Of a DNA stretch of 64,000 nt, positions 26,139 through 35,945 are shown piece by piece; the stretch's first letter is position 1, and each line of letters starts with the position of its first letter. The notes below the pieces were generated by a model. It saw only the letters and a program-made list of their open reading frames with translations, did not search any database and was not told where the DNA came from. The stretch covers positions 806,001-870,000 of the forward strand of contig OY762456.1 in the NCBI GenBank assembly GCA_963665785.1. Direction: 5' to 3'. The stretch comes from UBA7455 sp026713185 (lineage in GTDB: Bacteria > Pseudomonadota > Gammaproteobacteria > Pseudomonadales > Azotimanducaceae). Made by a program: the position numbers and the translations under genes.

Positions 26139-27929
26139 TCAGAGTGCTGATGCACAGTCTCTGAGGTAGGCCACACTCTCCTGTAGTCCTCCGGGTCGAT
26201 TTCTCGCCAGCCACAAGTCCTGATGTCGATCGATGATCCTGGAGATATCCCGTTTCAGACCGGGTATATCATCGTGATAACCACGAACCAAAGTGAGGCG
26301 TCGCAAGCCGTGAATAGCCATATCCGTAGCGTTGGCAAGCTCGTCAGTGGACTGGTTGCCGGTTAGTGGTTCGAGTTCTTCCCGGATTTCGGTGAATCGG
26401 TTCAGACAGGCCAGGATCTGGTCTTTCGGGATGGTACTGATCTCAGGGGGTTCCTGCCGCATGTCCCAGAACAGCAGGCGATTGAATATCGTACCGTTGC
26501 GCAGGGTAGACGGCGCGAGGTCGGGTACCCGTCCCATTGCCGGAATGATGGTTGCAATTTCTCCCGAATCCATGTGGCGCAGTTGATCTTCGATATCCAC
26601 AGATGCTGCCGCTTGGTGATGCCAGGCATGACAGGCGCCAGTGACAAAGCCGGGGTAGCTGATGGGCAGATACTGGTGATGTCCATGGTCTCCCCAGTCG
26701 GTAATCAGATAACCATCGGCGCCATGGACCAGGCCATGACTTGCGGCATTGTCCAGGTTGCCCAGGGCGTTGCCTGTTCGTCCGGTCAGGGAATTCCAGC
26801 TTGAGGTGCCCGGACAGACGTAAAACGGTATTTTGCAGTCAGCAATTTGACGGCATTCCTTGTCGAAATCATGGTTTGCTTCATAACCCCAGTCGAGGGC
26901 AATCAGGTCGCTGGAAAGAGAGGAGAGGGATTCCGGATGCTGCAACACGATATCACTCCAGAACATCATTCGTCTGTCATGTTGACTGACCAGATTCTGT
27001 ATTTTCGACATGAACGACAGGTAAACCCTGTCTGTTCCTAATCGACGGCACATGTCTGCACTCCAGCCATGGCCGAGTTCCCAAGGCTCATCACCGCCAA
27101 TGTTAAAATAAGGGCTGTCGAATAGTGGCAGGTATTCGTTGTACAGTTCATGCAGCAGGTTCAGACTGTGCCCGTTGGGTTTTAATGTGCTGCCATGCGT
27201 CATGCGGACCCCGGACAGGGGATGTGTGAAGCCATCGGGGCATTCCGCATAAGACCGGTAGTTCTCATGGCGCAGCCAGCGTTCAAAATGCCCGAACGAA
27301 TTAAGGTTTGGCACAAGATCGATAAATCGTGACCGGCAGTACTGCTTGACCTGCAGTATTTCTTCGGCGGTGAAAGGCGAAGCGTATTCCCAGACGGGAC
27401 GATGATTGGCAAATGCAAAAGTGTGTTCGATGTAGAGATGTAACTGATTCAATTTCAACCGGGCAAACCGGTCAATCATGCTGAACAGGGTTTCCAGCGT
27501 TGGTACTTTGCATCGGCTCACATCAAGCATTATCCCCCGATGACGAAAGTCAGGTTCATCCCGGATGTGCAAGGCGGTCAGAGTTGTCATTTTGTTATTC
27601 CTGACACTCTGTTCAAGAATTTGTTGCAACGAGCACAGCCCGTAGAAGATACCTGCATCATCCGGCGCCGAGATCGAGATGCCATTTTCACTTACGATCA
27701 GTTCATAGGATTCCGGAGTGCCCGGTTTGCGCCGGATGTCGATCAGCAACTGTTCAGCTGCAGGATTTTCAACGGTCAATTGCAGCTCATGTTGTTTGCA
27801 GAACCGTAACAAAGCCTCATCCAGCGCTTCGGAAGGCGAGTAAGACAATCTGATTCTGTTGCCCACAAGTCTCAGGTCCCGCCCGTGGAGTCGCATCTGT
27901 TTGGGATGCGGGTAGATTACAGGTTTCAT
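26139..27929 (-). CDS. family 20 glycoside hydrolase (beta-N-acetylhexosaminidase)
   Basis: 596 residues from the ATG at 27929. An ATG 13 codons earlier (27968) is also open, and neither has a strong SD. The N-terminal domain 2-like part carries Y-G-L-C-S-L-Q-Q-I-L. The barrel begins at R-G-I-M-L-D-V-S-R-C-K-V-P and includes N-I-G-G-D-E-P-W-E-L, where D-E is the substrate-assisted catalytic pair of GH20. There is no signal peptide, so it should act in the cytoplasm on imported amino-sugar oligomers. No chitin or N-acetylglucosamine genes are next to it. The substrate is inferred only from the family. Confidence 0.85.
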   Translation of the reverse strand: MKPVIYPHPKQMRLHGRDLRLVGNRIRLSYSPSEALDEALLRFCKQHELQLTVENPAAEQLLIDIRRKPGTPESYELIVSENGISISAPDDAGIFYGLCSLQQILEQSVRNNKMTTLTALHIRDEPDFRHRGIMLDVSRCKVPTLETLFSMIDRFARLKLNQLHLYIEHTFAFANHRPVWEYASPFTAEEILQVKQYCRSRFIDLVPNLNSFGHFERWLRHENYRSYAECPDGFTHPLSGVRMTHGSTLKPNGHSLNLLHELYNEYLPLFDSPYFNIGGDEPWELGHGWSADMCRRLGTDRVYLSFMSKIQNLVSQHDRRMMFWSDIVLQHPESLSSLSSDLIALDWGYEANHDFDKECRQIADCKIPFYVCPGTSSWNSLTGRTGNALGNLDNAASHGLVHGADGYLITDWGDHGHHQYLPISYPGFVTGACHAWHHQAAASVDIEDQLRHMDSGEIATIIPAMGRVPDLAPSTLRNGTIFNRLLFWDMRQEPPEISTIPKDQILACLNRFTEIREELEPLTGNQSTDELANATDMAIHGLRRLTLVRGYHDDIPGLKRDISRIIDRHQDLWLARNRPGGLQESVAYLRDCASAL

Positions 27930-28021
27930 GTGTATCAGGGTTCGAATCTCAAAATATTTAACGAACAAAAAAGCACTTCAGGGGCATAATAGCATCATTG
28001 TCTCTACTCTGATGGAGTCCC

Positions 28022-29494
28022 ATGACAGACTATATTCTTGCAATTGACCAGGGTACAACCAGTACCAGGGCGATTCTGTTTAACCGGCAGAGCGACATAG
28101 TGGGTATCGCACAGCAGGAGATTACACAGTATTTTCCAGCGGATGGGTGGGTGGAACATGACGCCCGGGAAATATGGCAATCCACACTGGATACGGTCAA
28201 TGCGGTATTGACCAAAACGGGGACCGGTGCGGCATCAGTCGCCGCAGTGGGCATAACCAATCAGCGGGAAACCACCATCGTTTGGGACAAAAATACCGGT
28301 GAACCGATTCACAGGGCGATCGTGTGGCAGGACAGACGCACATCGGACTATTGTGCGGCCTTAAAGGCAGAAGGTTTTGAGCAGACTGTGACCGACAGTA
28401 CAGGCTTGCTGCTGGACCCTTATTTTTCTGCTACCAAAGTGAAGTGGCTGCTGGACAATGTGCCGGGCGCCAGAGTGGGCGCAGACCGGGGTGATTTGCT
28501 ATTTGGCACGGTTGACAGTTATCTGCTGTGGCGGCTTACCGGAAACCGGGTACACAGGACAGATGCCACCAATGCTTCCAGAACCCTGTTGTTTGACATC
28601 CACAGGCAGGAGTGGGATACCGGATTGCTGAACAGGTTTGGGATACCGGAGACAATGCTGCCGGAAGTTTGTGATTGCAGTGCCGATTTTGGAATCACGT
28701 CACTGTTTGGCGCCGACATTCCCGTGACCGGTATCGCGGGGGATCAGCAGGCTGCCATGGTTGGGCAGTGCTGTTTCGAGAAAGGCATGTTGAAGAGCAC
28801 CTGTGGCACCGGTTGTTTTGTGATACTCAATACCGGGGAAGTTCCTCTGGCATCCCGGAACAAGCTGTTAACAACGGTTGGATACCGCCTCAATGGCAGA
28901 GTGACCTACGGGCTTGAAGGGAGCATATTCGTTGCCGGCGCGGCAGTGCAATGGTTGCGGGACAATTTGCGTTTGATCAGGGATGCATCGGAAACGGAGT
29001 CAATTGCCAGGACTAATCCGGATGCCCATGGTGTTTACCTGGTTCCTGCTTTTACCGGCCTGGGTGCACCCTGGTGGGACGCTGATGCCCGGGGCGCAAT
29101 CCTGGGTCTTACCCGTAACAGCAGTCTTGAGGATGTGGTCACAGCAACCCTTCAATCCGTTTGCTTCCAGACTCGCGATCTGCTGCGTGCGATGATGGAT
29201 GACGGCGCGGAACCCGGGGTAATTCGTGTCGATGGCGGCATGGCGGCAAATGACTGGGTGATACAACATCTGGCCGATATCGTACAGTTACCAGTGGACC
29301 GTCCCGGGATCATAGAAACAACAGCCCTCGGCGCGGCTTATCTGGCAGGCCTGGGTGTTGGTTTTTTTTCTTCACTGGAGGATGTAAAAAAATGCTGGCA
29401 GATTGAACGGCAATTTACGCCGTCCATGGATACCCGTAGCAGCGACAGTCTATACAGGGGCTGGTCAGATGCCGTCGCCCGTGTGCTGACCTAA
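28022..29494 (+). CDS. glpK: glycerol kinase
   Basis: 490 residues, close to the usual length. It phosphorylates glycerol to glycerol-3-phosphate with ATP. The start is D-Y-I-L-A-I-D-Q-G-T-T-S-T-R-A, followed by N-Q-R-E-T-T-I-V-W-D, D-Q-Q-A-A-M-V-G-Q and C-G-T-G-C-F, which form the FGGY-family ATP and glycerol sites. No glpF or glpD is adjacent, so glycerol uptake genes must lie elsewhere. It converges with argD with a 4-base overlap of the 3' ends. Confidence 0.96.
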   Translation: MTDYILAIDQGTTSTRAILFNRQSDIVGIAQQEITQYFPADGWVEHDAREIWQSTLDTVNAVLTKTGTGAASVAAVGITNQRETTIVWDKNTGEPIHRAIVWQDRRTSDYCAALKAEGFEQTVTDSTGLLLDPYFSATKVKWLLDNVPGARVGADRGDLLFGTVDSYLLWRLTGNRVHRTDATNASRTLLFDIHRQEWDTGLLNRFGIPETMLPEVCDCSADFGITSLFGADIPVTGIAGDQQAAMVGQCCFEKGMLKSTCGTGCFVILNTGEVPLASRNKLLTTVGYRLNGRVTYGLEGSIFVAGAAVQWLRDNLRLIRDASETESIARTNPDAHGVYLVPAFTGLGAPWWDADARGAILGLTRNSSLEDVVTATLQSVCFQTRDLLRAMMDDGAEPGVIRVDGGMAANDWVIQHLADIVQLPVDRPGIIETTALGAAYLAGLGVGFFSSLEDVKKCWQIERQFTPSMDTRSSDSLYRGWSDAVARVLT

Positions 29495-30657
29495 ATTTCT
29501 TTCACCAGGGATATTACTCCATCGCAAATCTGGTCTGCCTCTTCATCAGTGATAGTGAGCGGTGGCAGCAGCCTGATGACATTGTCTACGGCAACGTTAA
29601 TCAGGAGTCCACGATCCTGAGCTTTCTGTACCAATTCGGTGCAGGGTGAGTCCATCTCTATCCCGATCATCAGACCTTTGCCGCGGATTTCCCTGACGTT
29701 GCTTAAATTACCCAGATGCTGTTTGAATTTGTTCACCATGCGTGAACCCAGTTCGGCGGCTCTCTCAGGAAGATTCCTGGTGGTGATCTCATTGACCACG
29801 GCGATTGCCGCGGCGCAGACGAGCGGGGTACCACCAAAAGTGGAAGCATGGTTGCCGGGCTTCAATGTCTCAGCCGCAACACCTCTGGCGAGACATACCC
29901 CAATGGGAATTCCGTTAGCCAGTCCCTTTGCCGTGGTGACGACGTCGGGGAGAATGTCTGCCTGCTGATAACAGAAATAGGCGCCGGTACGACCATTGCC
30001 GGACTGGACCTCGTCGATGATCAGCAACCATTTGTTGTCGTCGCACAGTTTTCTTAACTGCGGTAGATAATCATCGTCAGGAATCTGAATTCCGCCTTCT
30101 CCCAGAACGGGTTCGACCATGACGGCCACAATGTTGCTGTTGTGTTCGCCGGTTTGCCGGACAGTCTCGATATCGTTAAAGGGAACCCTGGCAAATCCAT
30201 TTACCAGAGGTTCAAAACCAGCATGAACTTTTCGATTGCCGGTAGCGGTTAAAGTCGCCAGGGTACGGCCATGGAAAGAGTTATCCGCAACAATAATCGT
30301 CGGGTTGTCGATGCCGCGATTATTGCCATAGAGTCTGGCAATCTTGATGGCGCATTCATTGGCTTCTGCACCGGAATTGGCGAAAAACATGTTGTCCATA
30401 CCTGAGACCCTGGCCAGCATCGCCGCCAGTTCTTCCTGTTTCGGAATGTGATAAAGATTGGAGGTATGAATCAGACAAGTGGACTGTTCTGCCAGGGCAT
30501 TTGCAACTATCGGATTGGCGTGCCCAAGAGAGATGACTCCCAGGCCGGACAAGGCGTCCAGATACCGGTTGCCCTTGTCATCAATCAACCACGCGCCTTC
30601 GCCCCTTACAAATGCAATGTCCATTCGACCATAGGTATACATGACAGGATCGGTCAT
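29491..30657 (-). CDS. argD: acetylornithine/succinyldiaminopimelate aminotransferase
   Basis: 388 residues, a class III PLP aminotransferase. It makes N-acetylornithine in arginine synthesis and can also act in lysine synthesis. Key parts are N-S-G-A-E-A-N-E-C-A for phosphate binding, F-H-G-R-T-L-A-T-L-T, V-Q-S-G-N-G-R-T-G and the PLP lysine in T-T-A-K-G-L-A-N-G-I-P. ArgD is favoured over other class III members by these segments and by argG nearby. It is divergent from grxD with a 129-base gap that could hold both promoters. Confidence 0.93.
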   Translation of the reverse strand: MTDPVMYTYGRMDIAFVRGEGAWLIDDKGNRYLDALSGLGVISLGHANPIVANALAEQSTCLIHTSNLYHIPKQEELAAMLARVSGMDNMFFANSGAEANECAIKIARLYGNNRGIDNPTIIVADNSFHGRTLATLTATGNRKVHAGFEPLVNGFARVPFNDIETVRQTGEHNSNIVAVMVEPVLGEGGIQIPDDDYLPQLRKLCDDNKWLLIIDEVQSGNGRTGAYFCYQQADILPDVVTTAKGLANGIPIGVCLARGVAAETLKPGNHASTFGGTPLVCAAAIAVVNEITTRNLPERAAELGSRMVNKFKQHLGNLSNVREIRGKGLMIGIEMDSPCTELVQKAQDRGLLINVAVDNVIRLLPPLTITDEEADQICDGVISLVKEI

Positions 30658-30786
30658 GATCTTGTACCTCGCAAAAAAGAAAGCGATGATAAACCAGATT
30701 GAAGAAACTCTAAAGACGAAAGTCGCCTGTAATGATCAGATTGAGCAATTTAAATGTAAACAGGGTAAACTTGACTATCAATTCAG

Positions 30787-31116
30787 ATGAGCAGGATTAT
30801 GGAAATATTAGAAGTTATCAAGGAGCAGGTGGAGAGTAATCCCATACTGCTTTACATGAAGGGTTCACCGGACCAGCCGCAGTGCGGATTCTCGGCACAG
30901 GCATCACAGGCACTGATGGCGTGTGGCGGACGGTTTGCCTATATCGACATTCTTGCCAATCCCGAAATCAGATCAAACCTGCCACAGTATTCGGACTGGC
31001 CGACATTCCCGCAACTGTTCATCAATGGTGAACTGGTTGGTGGCTGTGACATTATTACGGAGATGTACCAGAACGGAGAACTGCAGGGTATGGTGAAGGA
31101 AGCAGTCGAGACATGA
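30787..31116 (+). CDS. grxD: monothiol glutaredoxin Grx4 family
   Basis: 109 residues with the single active-site motif C-G-F-S at residues 36-39 and the glutathione-binding signature W-P-T-F-P-Q-L-F followed by G-G-C-D-I. Such proteins carry 2Fe-2S clusters, often with BolA, and deliver Fe-S clusters rather than reduce disulfides. The start is an ATG at 30787. Rubrerythrin follows 80 bases later behind its own promoter-like site, a stress and iron-handling pairing. Confidence 0.95.
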   Translation: MSRIMEILEVIKEQVESNPILLYMKGSPDQPQCGFSAQASQALMACGGRFAYIDILANPEIRSNLPQYSDWPTFPQLFINGELVGGCDIITEMYQNGELQGMVKEAVET

Positions 31117-31123
31117 TGGAGTG

Positions 31124-31151
31124 TTTCAAGGACAGCAGGAACTGGTATACT
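31124..31151 (+). promoter_or_regulatory. promoter candidate for rubrerythrin
   Basis: TTTCAA at 31124-31129 and TATACT at 31146-31151 are separated by 16 bases. The distance to the rubrerythrin ATG leaves a leader of about 38 bases, with AAGGAG before the start codon. No OxyR or Fur box is obvious. Confidence 0.4.
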
Positions 31152-31196
31152 CGCACGCCTGATTTAATCCACATAACAGACTAAGGAGATGTCAAT

Positions 31197-31616
31197 ATGG
31201 CCCTGAAAGACAGCAAAACTGAACAAAATCTCAAGGATGCGTTCGCCGGTGAATCGCAGGCAAATCGTCGTTATCTCTATTTCGCGGCAAAAGCTGACGT
31301 AGAAGGATACAACGACGTTTCTGCCGTATTCAGATCAACGGCAGAAGGCGAGACAGGTCATGCACACGGGCATCTGGAATACCTGGAAGAAACAGGGGAC
31401 CCGGCAACCGGACTGCCAATCGGCGGAACATCGGAAAATCTTGCTGCAGCGATTGCCGGTGAAACTCACGAATACACTGATATGTATCCAGGGATGGCAA
31501 AAACAGCCCGGGACGAAGGTTTTGATGAGATTGCCGACTGGATGGAAACGCTGGCCAAGGCGGAAAGATCTCATGCCAACAGATTTCAGAAAGCACTCGA
31601 CAATCTGGACGAATAA
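31197..31616 (+). CDS. rubrerythrin, short form without rubredoxin domain
   Basis: 139 residues forming one four-helix di-iron domain. The iron-binding set is visible as G-E-S-Q-A-N-R-R-Y, A-E-G-E-T-G-H, G-E-T-H-E-Y and A-K-A-E-R-S-H. The C-terminal rubredoxin Fe(Cys)4 domain of classical rubrerythrin is absent. Such proteins reduce hydrogen peroxide in the cytoplasm. An external electron donor is needed, and the window offers no rubredoxin. A strong SD (AAGGAG) precedes the ATG. Confidence 0.92.
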   Translation: MALKDSKTEQNLKDAFAGESQANRRYLYFAAKADVEGYNDVSAVFRSTAEGETGHAHGHLEYLEETGDPATGLPIGGTSENLAAAIAGETHEYTDMYPGMAKTARDEGFDEIADWMETLAKAERSHANRFQKALDNLDE

Positions 31617-31627
31617 TAACGGGTAAT

Positions 31628-31662
31628 GAAACCTGCTTTTTCAAGTGAAGAAGTCAGGTTTC
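31628..31662. terminator. hairpin between convergent rubrerythrin and RNase T genes
   Basis: GAAACCTG (31628-31635) pairs perfectly with CAGGTTTC (31655-31662), with further partial pairing inside. It lies 12 bases after the rubrerythrin stop and overlaps the 3' end of the RNase T gene. There is no long U run on either side, so termination is a guess, favoured by the convergent position. Confidence 0.4.
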
Positions 31663-32298
31663 TGCAGTTGACGCCAGCTTTTTCCACCGATTGACGATAT
31701 AACAGAAGATCTCAGCTGTCTTGTCACAGTCGTAGTTGGCGCTGTGGGCTTCTTTCTCGTTGAATTCGATACCGGCGCTGGCGCATGCTCGCGCCAGTAC
31801 GGTTTGACCAAATACCAGTCCACTGAGTGAAACTGTGTCCAGGGTAGAGAATGGATGAAATGGATTTCGCTTGATATTGTTGCGCGTTGCCGCGGCATTG
31901 ATAAAACCCAGATCAAAAGATGCGTTGTGTGCGACCAGTATCGCTCTATTGCAACCGGTTCGACGAATTTCGGTCCGGATTTTCCGAAAGATCCCGGTTA
32001 AGGCTTCTTTTTCCGGTACTGCGCCCCGTAACGGATTGAGCGGGTCTATGCCGGTAAATTCCAGTGAAGACTGTTCAATATTGGCGTTGGCAAAGGGTTC
32101 CACGTTGTAGAACAGATGTTCCCCCGGTTGTAATCTTCCTGCATCGTCCATGGTGATAATGACTGCGGCAAGTTCCAGCAACGCATCGGTTGAGGGATTG
32201 AATCCTCCGGTTTCCAGATCAATGACCACTGGCAGATAGCCGCGAAAGCGTCCGGCAATAGGCGATTTTTCTTTCACCTTTCTGGTTTCAGTATTCAT
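31654..32298 (-). CDS. rnt: ribonuclease T
   Basis: 214 residues, a DEDD-family 3'-5' exonuclease that trims the CCA end of tRNAs and other small RNAs. The exonuclease motifs are V-I-D-L-E-T-G-G-F (ExoI), V-A-H-N-A-S-F-D-L (ExoII) and H-S-A-N-Y-D-C-D-K (ExoIII). RNase T is mostly gammaproteobacterial. Its start overlaps the pyrC end by 4 bases, so both are likely read together. Confidence 0.95.
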   Translation of the reverse strand: MNTETRKVKEKSPIAGRFRGYLPVVIDLETGGFNPSTDALLELAAVIITMDDAGRLQPGEHLFYNVEPFANANIEQSSLEFTGIDPLNPLRGAVPEKEALTGIFRKIRTEIRRTGCNRAILVAHNASFDLGFINAAATRNNIKRNPFHPFSTLDTVSLSGLVFGQTVLARACASAGIEFNEKEAHSANYDCDKTAEIFCYIVNRWKKLASTAET

Positions 32299-33335
32299 TT
32301 TGCCGTGACAGTCCAGGTGATTGCTTCACCGGCGCGCACGGGAATCATTTCTTCGTCGCCAAAAGAAGAAGTCAAGGGAACCTGCCAGCTTTGTTCATGA
32401 AGTGTGACCTGATCATTGTTTGGGGGAAGCCCATAGAATTCTGCGCCAAATTGACTGGCGAATCCCTCCAGTTTGTCCAGCGCATCGGCGCTGTCAAAAA
32501 CTTCCGCATACAGTTCGAGTGCTGCATGTGCAGTATACGTCCCGGCGGCGCACCCACAGGCTTTCTCCTTATCCGACCTGGGATGAGGTGCGGAATCCGT
32601 ACCCAGGAAAAAGGACGAATCACCGGATGTTGCCGCCCTGATCAAAGCCTGCTGGTGGATGTCTCTTTTGAGCACGGGTAAACAGTAATATATCGGCTTT
32701 ATGCCATCTGCCAGGAGATGATTGCGATTGAAGAGTAAATGGTGCGCCGTAATGGTGGCGCCGACACAGGCTGAGCAGTCTGTGACAAAATCTACTGCAT
32801 CCCGGGTGGTAATGTGTTCAAAAACAATCTTCAACTCGGGAAAGTGTTGATGGATGTCTCGCAGATGACGGTCGATGAAGACCGCTTCCCGATCGAAGAT
32901 ATCAACTGATTCATCATTGACTTCGCCGTGAACTGCCAATACCAGCGGCTGTTCCTGCATCGTCTCAAAGACGGGGTACAACTGCTCGATGGCATTGACA
33001 CCGCTGGTAGAATTTGTCGTGACGCCGGCGGGATAGAGTTTCATCGCATGCACAAATCCCGACTGTTTTGCCAGAGCGACCGTGGCCGGCGCCGTATTGT
33101 CGGTCAGATACAATGTCATCAATGGTGTAAAATTGGCATCACCCGGTACAAATGACAGGATACGGTCTCGATACGCCTTTGCCTGCTGCGGCGTTTCCAC
33201 CGGGGGCACGAGATTGGGCATGATGATTGCCCGGCCGAAATATCGACTGATATCCGGGATAGTGTGTCTGAGATAGTGACCGTCGCGAAGATGTACATGC
33301 CAGTCATCCGGGCGGGTTATAGTGATGCTGCGCAC
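32295..33335 (-). CDS. pyrC: dihydroorotase, class II
   Basis: 346 residues, the E. coli-like PyrC type. It closes carbamoyl-aspartate to dihydroorotate in pyrimidine synthesis. Zinc-binding H-V-H in D-W-H-V-H-L-R-D, M-K-L-Y-P-A-G-V-T carrying the bridging Lys, A-V-H-G-E-V, F-E-H-I-T-T and G-T-D-S-A-P-H are all present. It overlaps rnt by 4 bases and is divergent from argG across a short shared upstream region. Confidence 0.96.
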   Translation of the reverse strand: MRSITITRPDDWHVHLRDGHYLRHTIPDISRYFGRAIIMPNLVPPVETPQQAKAYRDRILSFVPGDANFTPLMTLYLTDNTAPATVALAKQSGFVHAMKLYPAGVTTNSTSGVNAIEQLYPVFETMQEQPLVLAVHGEVNDESVDIFDREAVFIDRHLRDIHQHFPELKIVFEHITTRDAVDFVTDCSACVGATITAHHLLFNRNHLLADGIKPIYYCLPVLKRDIHQQALIRAATSGDSSFFLGTDSAPHPRSDKEKACGCAAGTYTAHAALELYAEVFDSADALDKLEGFASQFGAEFYGLPPNNDQVTLHEQSWQVPLTSSFGDEEMIPVRAGEAITWTVTAK

Positions 33336-33454
33336 TAGGGAGCCTTCAGCGAGTTTGACAAGGGCCTTTTTATGCTCTCCTCAGGCGTATCATTGTTTGT
33401 TGTACTGTACATGACATTTTAAATATGATCAAAGACTTTCAGGAGAAACACCAG

Positions 33455-34672
33455 GTGAGTGAAATAGACAAAGTTGTGTTGTCCTATTCTGGAGGACTCG
33501 ATACCTCCGTGATTCTCAAGTGGCTGCAGGAGACCTATGGCTGCGAGGTGGTCACCTATACGGCTGATCTTGGACAGGGCGAAGAACTGGAACCAGCCCG
33601 TGAAAAGGCGAGAAGCATGGGTGTCAGGGAAATTTTTATTGATGATGTTCGCGAGGAATTTGTCCGGGATTTCGTCTTTCCCATGTTCCGATGTAATACG
33701 ATCTATGAAGGAGAGTATCTGCTTGGCACTTCAATTGCGCGTCCCCTGATCGCCAAAAGACTGGTTGACGTGGCCAATGAAACCAATGCCCGGGCCATCT
33801 CCCATGGCGCAACCGGAAAGGGCAACGATCAGGTTCGATTCGAGCTCGGAATTTATGCCCTGAAACCGGATGTCCAGGTGATTGCCCCCTGGCGGGAATG
33901 GGACCTCACCTCCCGTGAATCGCTGCTGGCTTTCTGCGAGCGGCGCCAGATCGGCGTGGAGCACAGGCAACAGGGCGCGTCCCCCTATTCCATGGACGCC
34001 AATCTGTTGCACATCTCTTATGAAGGTGGGATCCTGGAAGACCCGGCCGCAGCGCCGGAAGAGTCCATGTGGCTATGGTCGAATTCACCCGAGGATGCGC
34101 CGGATCAACCGACATATCTTGAACTCAACTATGAAAATGGTGACATAACGGCTGTTGACGGTAACACCATGTCCGCCGCCGGTATCCTGACGTATCTTAA
34201 TGAAGCCGGTGGTAAAAACGGTATCGGCAGGGTGGATATAGTCGAAAACCGGTATGTTGGAATGAAAGCCCGCGGTTGCTATGAAACACCTGGCGGCTCA
34301 ATCATGCTGAAGGCGCACCGGGCCATCGAATCGGTTACCCTTGACCGGGAGCTGGCGCATCTGAAAGACGAGTTGATGCCCCGATACGCCAGTCTGATCT
34401 ACAACGGCTACTGGTGGTCACCGGAACGCAAGGCAATGCAGGCATTGATTGATCACTCCCAGCAATACGTCAACGGCACGGTGTATCTGAAACTATACAA
34501 GGGCAACATCATCGTCGTCGGTCGTGAATCCGCCAGCGACAGTCTGTACGACGGCCATATCGTGACATTCGAAGATGATGCGGGTGCTTATGATCAGACA
34601 GATGCCTCCGGATTCATCAAACTCAATGCGTTGCGCATGAAGATTGCGGCTATGAAGGGTCGTACTTTTTAG
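33455..34672 (+). CDS. argG: argininosuccinate synthase
   Basis: 405 residues from the GTG at 33455, which has AGGAG nine bases upstream and gives the typical short lead into K-V-V-L-S-Y-S-G-G-L-D-T-S. An ATG at 33425 adds 10 residues and is possible. It joins citrulline and aspartate using ATP. The PP-loop S-G-G-L-D-T-S and the segment G-A-T-G-K-G-N-D-Q-V-R-F-E are diagnostic. The 3' end overlaps nth by 4 bases in convergent orientation. Confidence 0.96.
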   Translation: MSEIDKVVLSYSGGLDTSVILKWLQETYGCEVVTYTADLGQGEELEPAREKARSMGVREIFIDDVREEFVRDFVFPMFRCNTIYEGEYLLGTSIARPLIAKRLVDVANETNARAISHGATGKGNDQVRFELGIYALKPDVQVIAPWREWDLTSRESLLAFCERRQIGVEHRQQGASPYSMDANLLHISYEGGILEDPAAAPEESMWLWSNSPEDAPDQPTYLELNYENGDITAVDGNTMSAAGILTYLNEAGGKNGIGRVDIVENRYVGMKARGCYETPGGSIMLKAHRAIESVTLDRELAHLKDELMPRYASLIYNGYWWSPERKAMQALIDHSQQYVNGTVYLKLYKGNIIVVGRESASDSLYDGHIVTFEDDAGAYDQTDASGFIKLNALRMKIAAMKGRTF

Positions 34673-35310
34673 TCCAGGTCCTTCTTCTTGCCCTTGAACT
34701 CACACAGATCATAGACTACACAGGCGCCGCACTTGGGGTTGCGCGCCGTGCAAATATATCTTCCATGCAGTATCAACCAGTGATGTGCATCCAGGATGAA
34801 TTCATCAGGAATTACCTTAAGCAGTTTCTGCTCTACCTGGAGCACGTTTTTTCCCGGTGCGAACCTGGTCCTGTTTGATATACGAAAGATATGGGTATCA
34901 ACGGCCATGACAGGCTCACCGAAGGCGGTATTCAACACCACGTTGGCGGTCTTGCGGCCGACACCGGGCAAAGCCTCGAGTGCCTTGCGCGTGTTGGGGA
35001 CGACGGAATCATGTTCTTCAACCAGTGCTCTGCAGGTTTTGATGATGTTCCTGGCCTTGCTGTTGAATAAACCGATGGTCTTGATATGGGCTTTCAGGTT
35101 TTCCTCGCCCATTTTTAATATCCCTTCCGGTGTATTGGCCAGGGGGAACAGTTTGCTGGTGGCCTTGTTGACGCTTACATCTGTTGCCTGCGCGGACAGA
35201 ATCACTGAAACAAGGAGTTCAAACGTCGATTGATAGACGAGTTCAGTCTTTGGCGTCGGGTTTGCTTCCCGCAGTGCCGCGAGAAACTGGTATCTTTTTT
35301 CTGCGTTCAT
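34669..35310 (-). CDS. nth: endonuclease III
   Basis: 213 residues. It is a DNA glycosylase and AP lyase that removes oxidised pyrimidines. The helix-hairpin-helix with the catalytic lysine is L-P-G-V-G-R-K-T-A-N-V-V, the catalytic aspartate is in V-D-T-H-I-F-R, and the 4Fe-4S cluster has the standard C-x6-C-x2-C-x5-C spacing at the C-terminus. It is the last gene of the rnf operon, only 2 bases after rnfE, as in many Gammaproteobacteria. Confidence 0.97.
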   Translation of the reverse strand: MNAEKRYQFLAALREANPTPKTELVYQSTFELLVSVILSAQATDVSVNKATSKLFPLANTPEGILKMGEENLKAHIKTIGLFNSKARNIIKTCRALVEEHDSVVPNTRKALEALPGVGRKTANVVLNTAFGEPVMAVDTHIFRISNRTRFAPGKNVLQVEQKLLKVIPDEFILDAHHWLILHGRYICTARNPKCGACVVYDLCEFKGKKKDLD

Positions 35311-35312
35311 TT

Positions 35313-35945
35313 TCAGACATCCCGGGTTATAAGGTTTTTCAGCGCAATCAGACAGCCCAGCGTGAGGAAGGCTCCCGGTGGCAACACCATCAGTAAAAAC
35401 CCCGAGTCGGCGATTTCAATGGTCAAATTTTCTGCCATGGGTCCCAGGAGCAGATGCATATTGTGAAACAGTGTGCCATGACCCAGGATTTCACGCACTG
35501 CACCCATGGCTAACAGCACCCACAGGAAACCCATACCCATCATAAAACCATCTGCTGCCGATACCAACACCGGATTGCGACTGGCATAGACTTCAGCTCG
35601 GCCAAGCAGGGTGCAGTTGGTCACAATCAAGGCAATGAACAGACCAATTCTCTGGTGAAGTTCAAAAAACCAGGCCTGCAATATTATATCTGCTGCTGTG
35701 ACAAATACGGCGATAACCAGGATCTGGGAGGGTAACCGGGTTTCCCTGGCAGTCACGTTGCGCAGCAGGCTGATAACCACATTGGACGCAGTCAGCACCA
35801 GCAGGGTTGTGATGCCGAGTCCCAGGGAAGTGACCAGTGAACCGGATACCGCCAGTAATGGACACAGTCCCAGCATTTGAACCAGGGAAGGGTTGTTGTG
35901 CCACAGACCCTCGCGCCACAGACCATCGGTTACCAATGAATTCAT
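35313..35945 (-). CDS. rnfE: Rnf/Rsx electron transport complex subunit E
   Basis: 210 residues, an integral membrane protein with about six membrane segments. RnfE and RnfA are homologous, inverted half-barrel subunits that share a 2Fe-2S cluster in the membrane. The family start (N-P-S-L-V-Q-M-L-G-L-C-P-L-L-A-V) and T-N-C-T-L-L-G-R-A-E are visible, with the conserved cysteines of both stretches. It overlaps rnfG by 4 bases. Confidence 0.95.
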   Translation of the reverse strand: MNSLVTDGLWREGLWHNNPSLVQMLGLCPLLAVSGSLVTSLGLGITTLLVLTASNVVISLLRNVTARETRLPSQILVIAVFVTAADIILQAWFFELHQRIGLFIALIVTNCTLLGRAEVYASRNPVLVSAADGFMMGMGFLWVLLAMGAVREILGHGTLFHNMHLLLGPMAENLTIEIADSGFLLMVLPPGAFLTLGCLIALKNLITRDV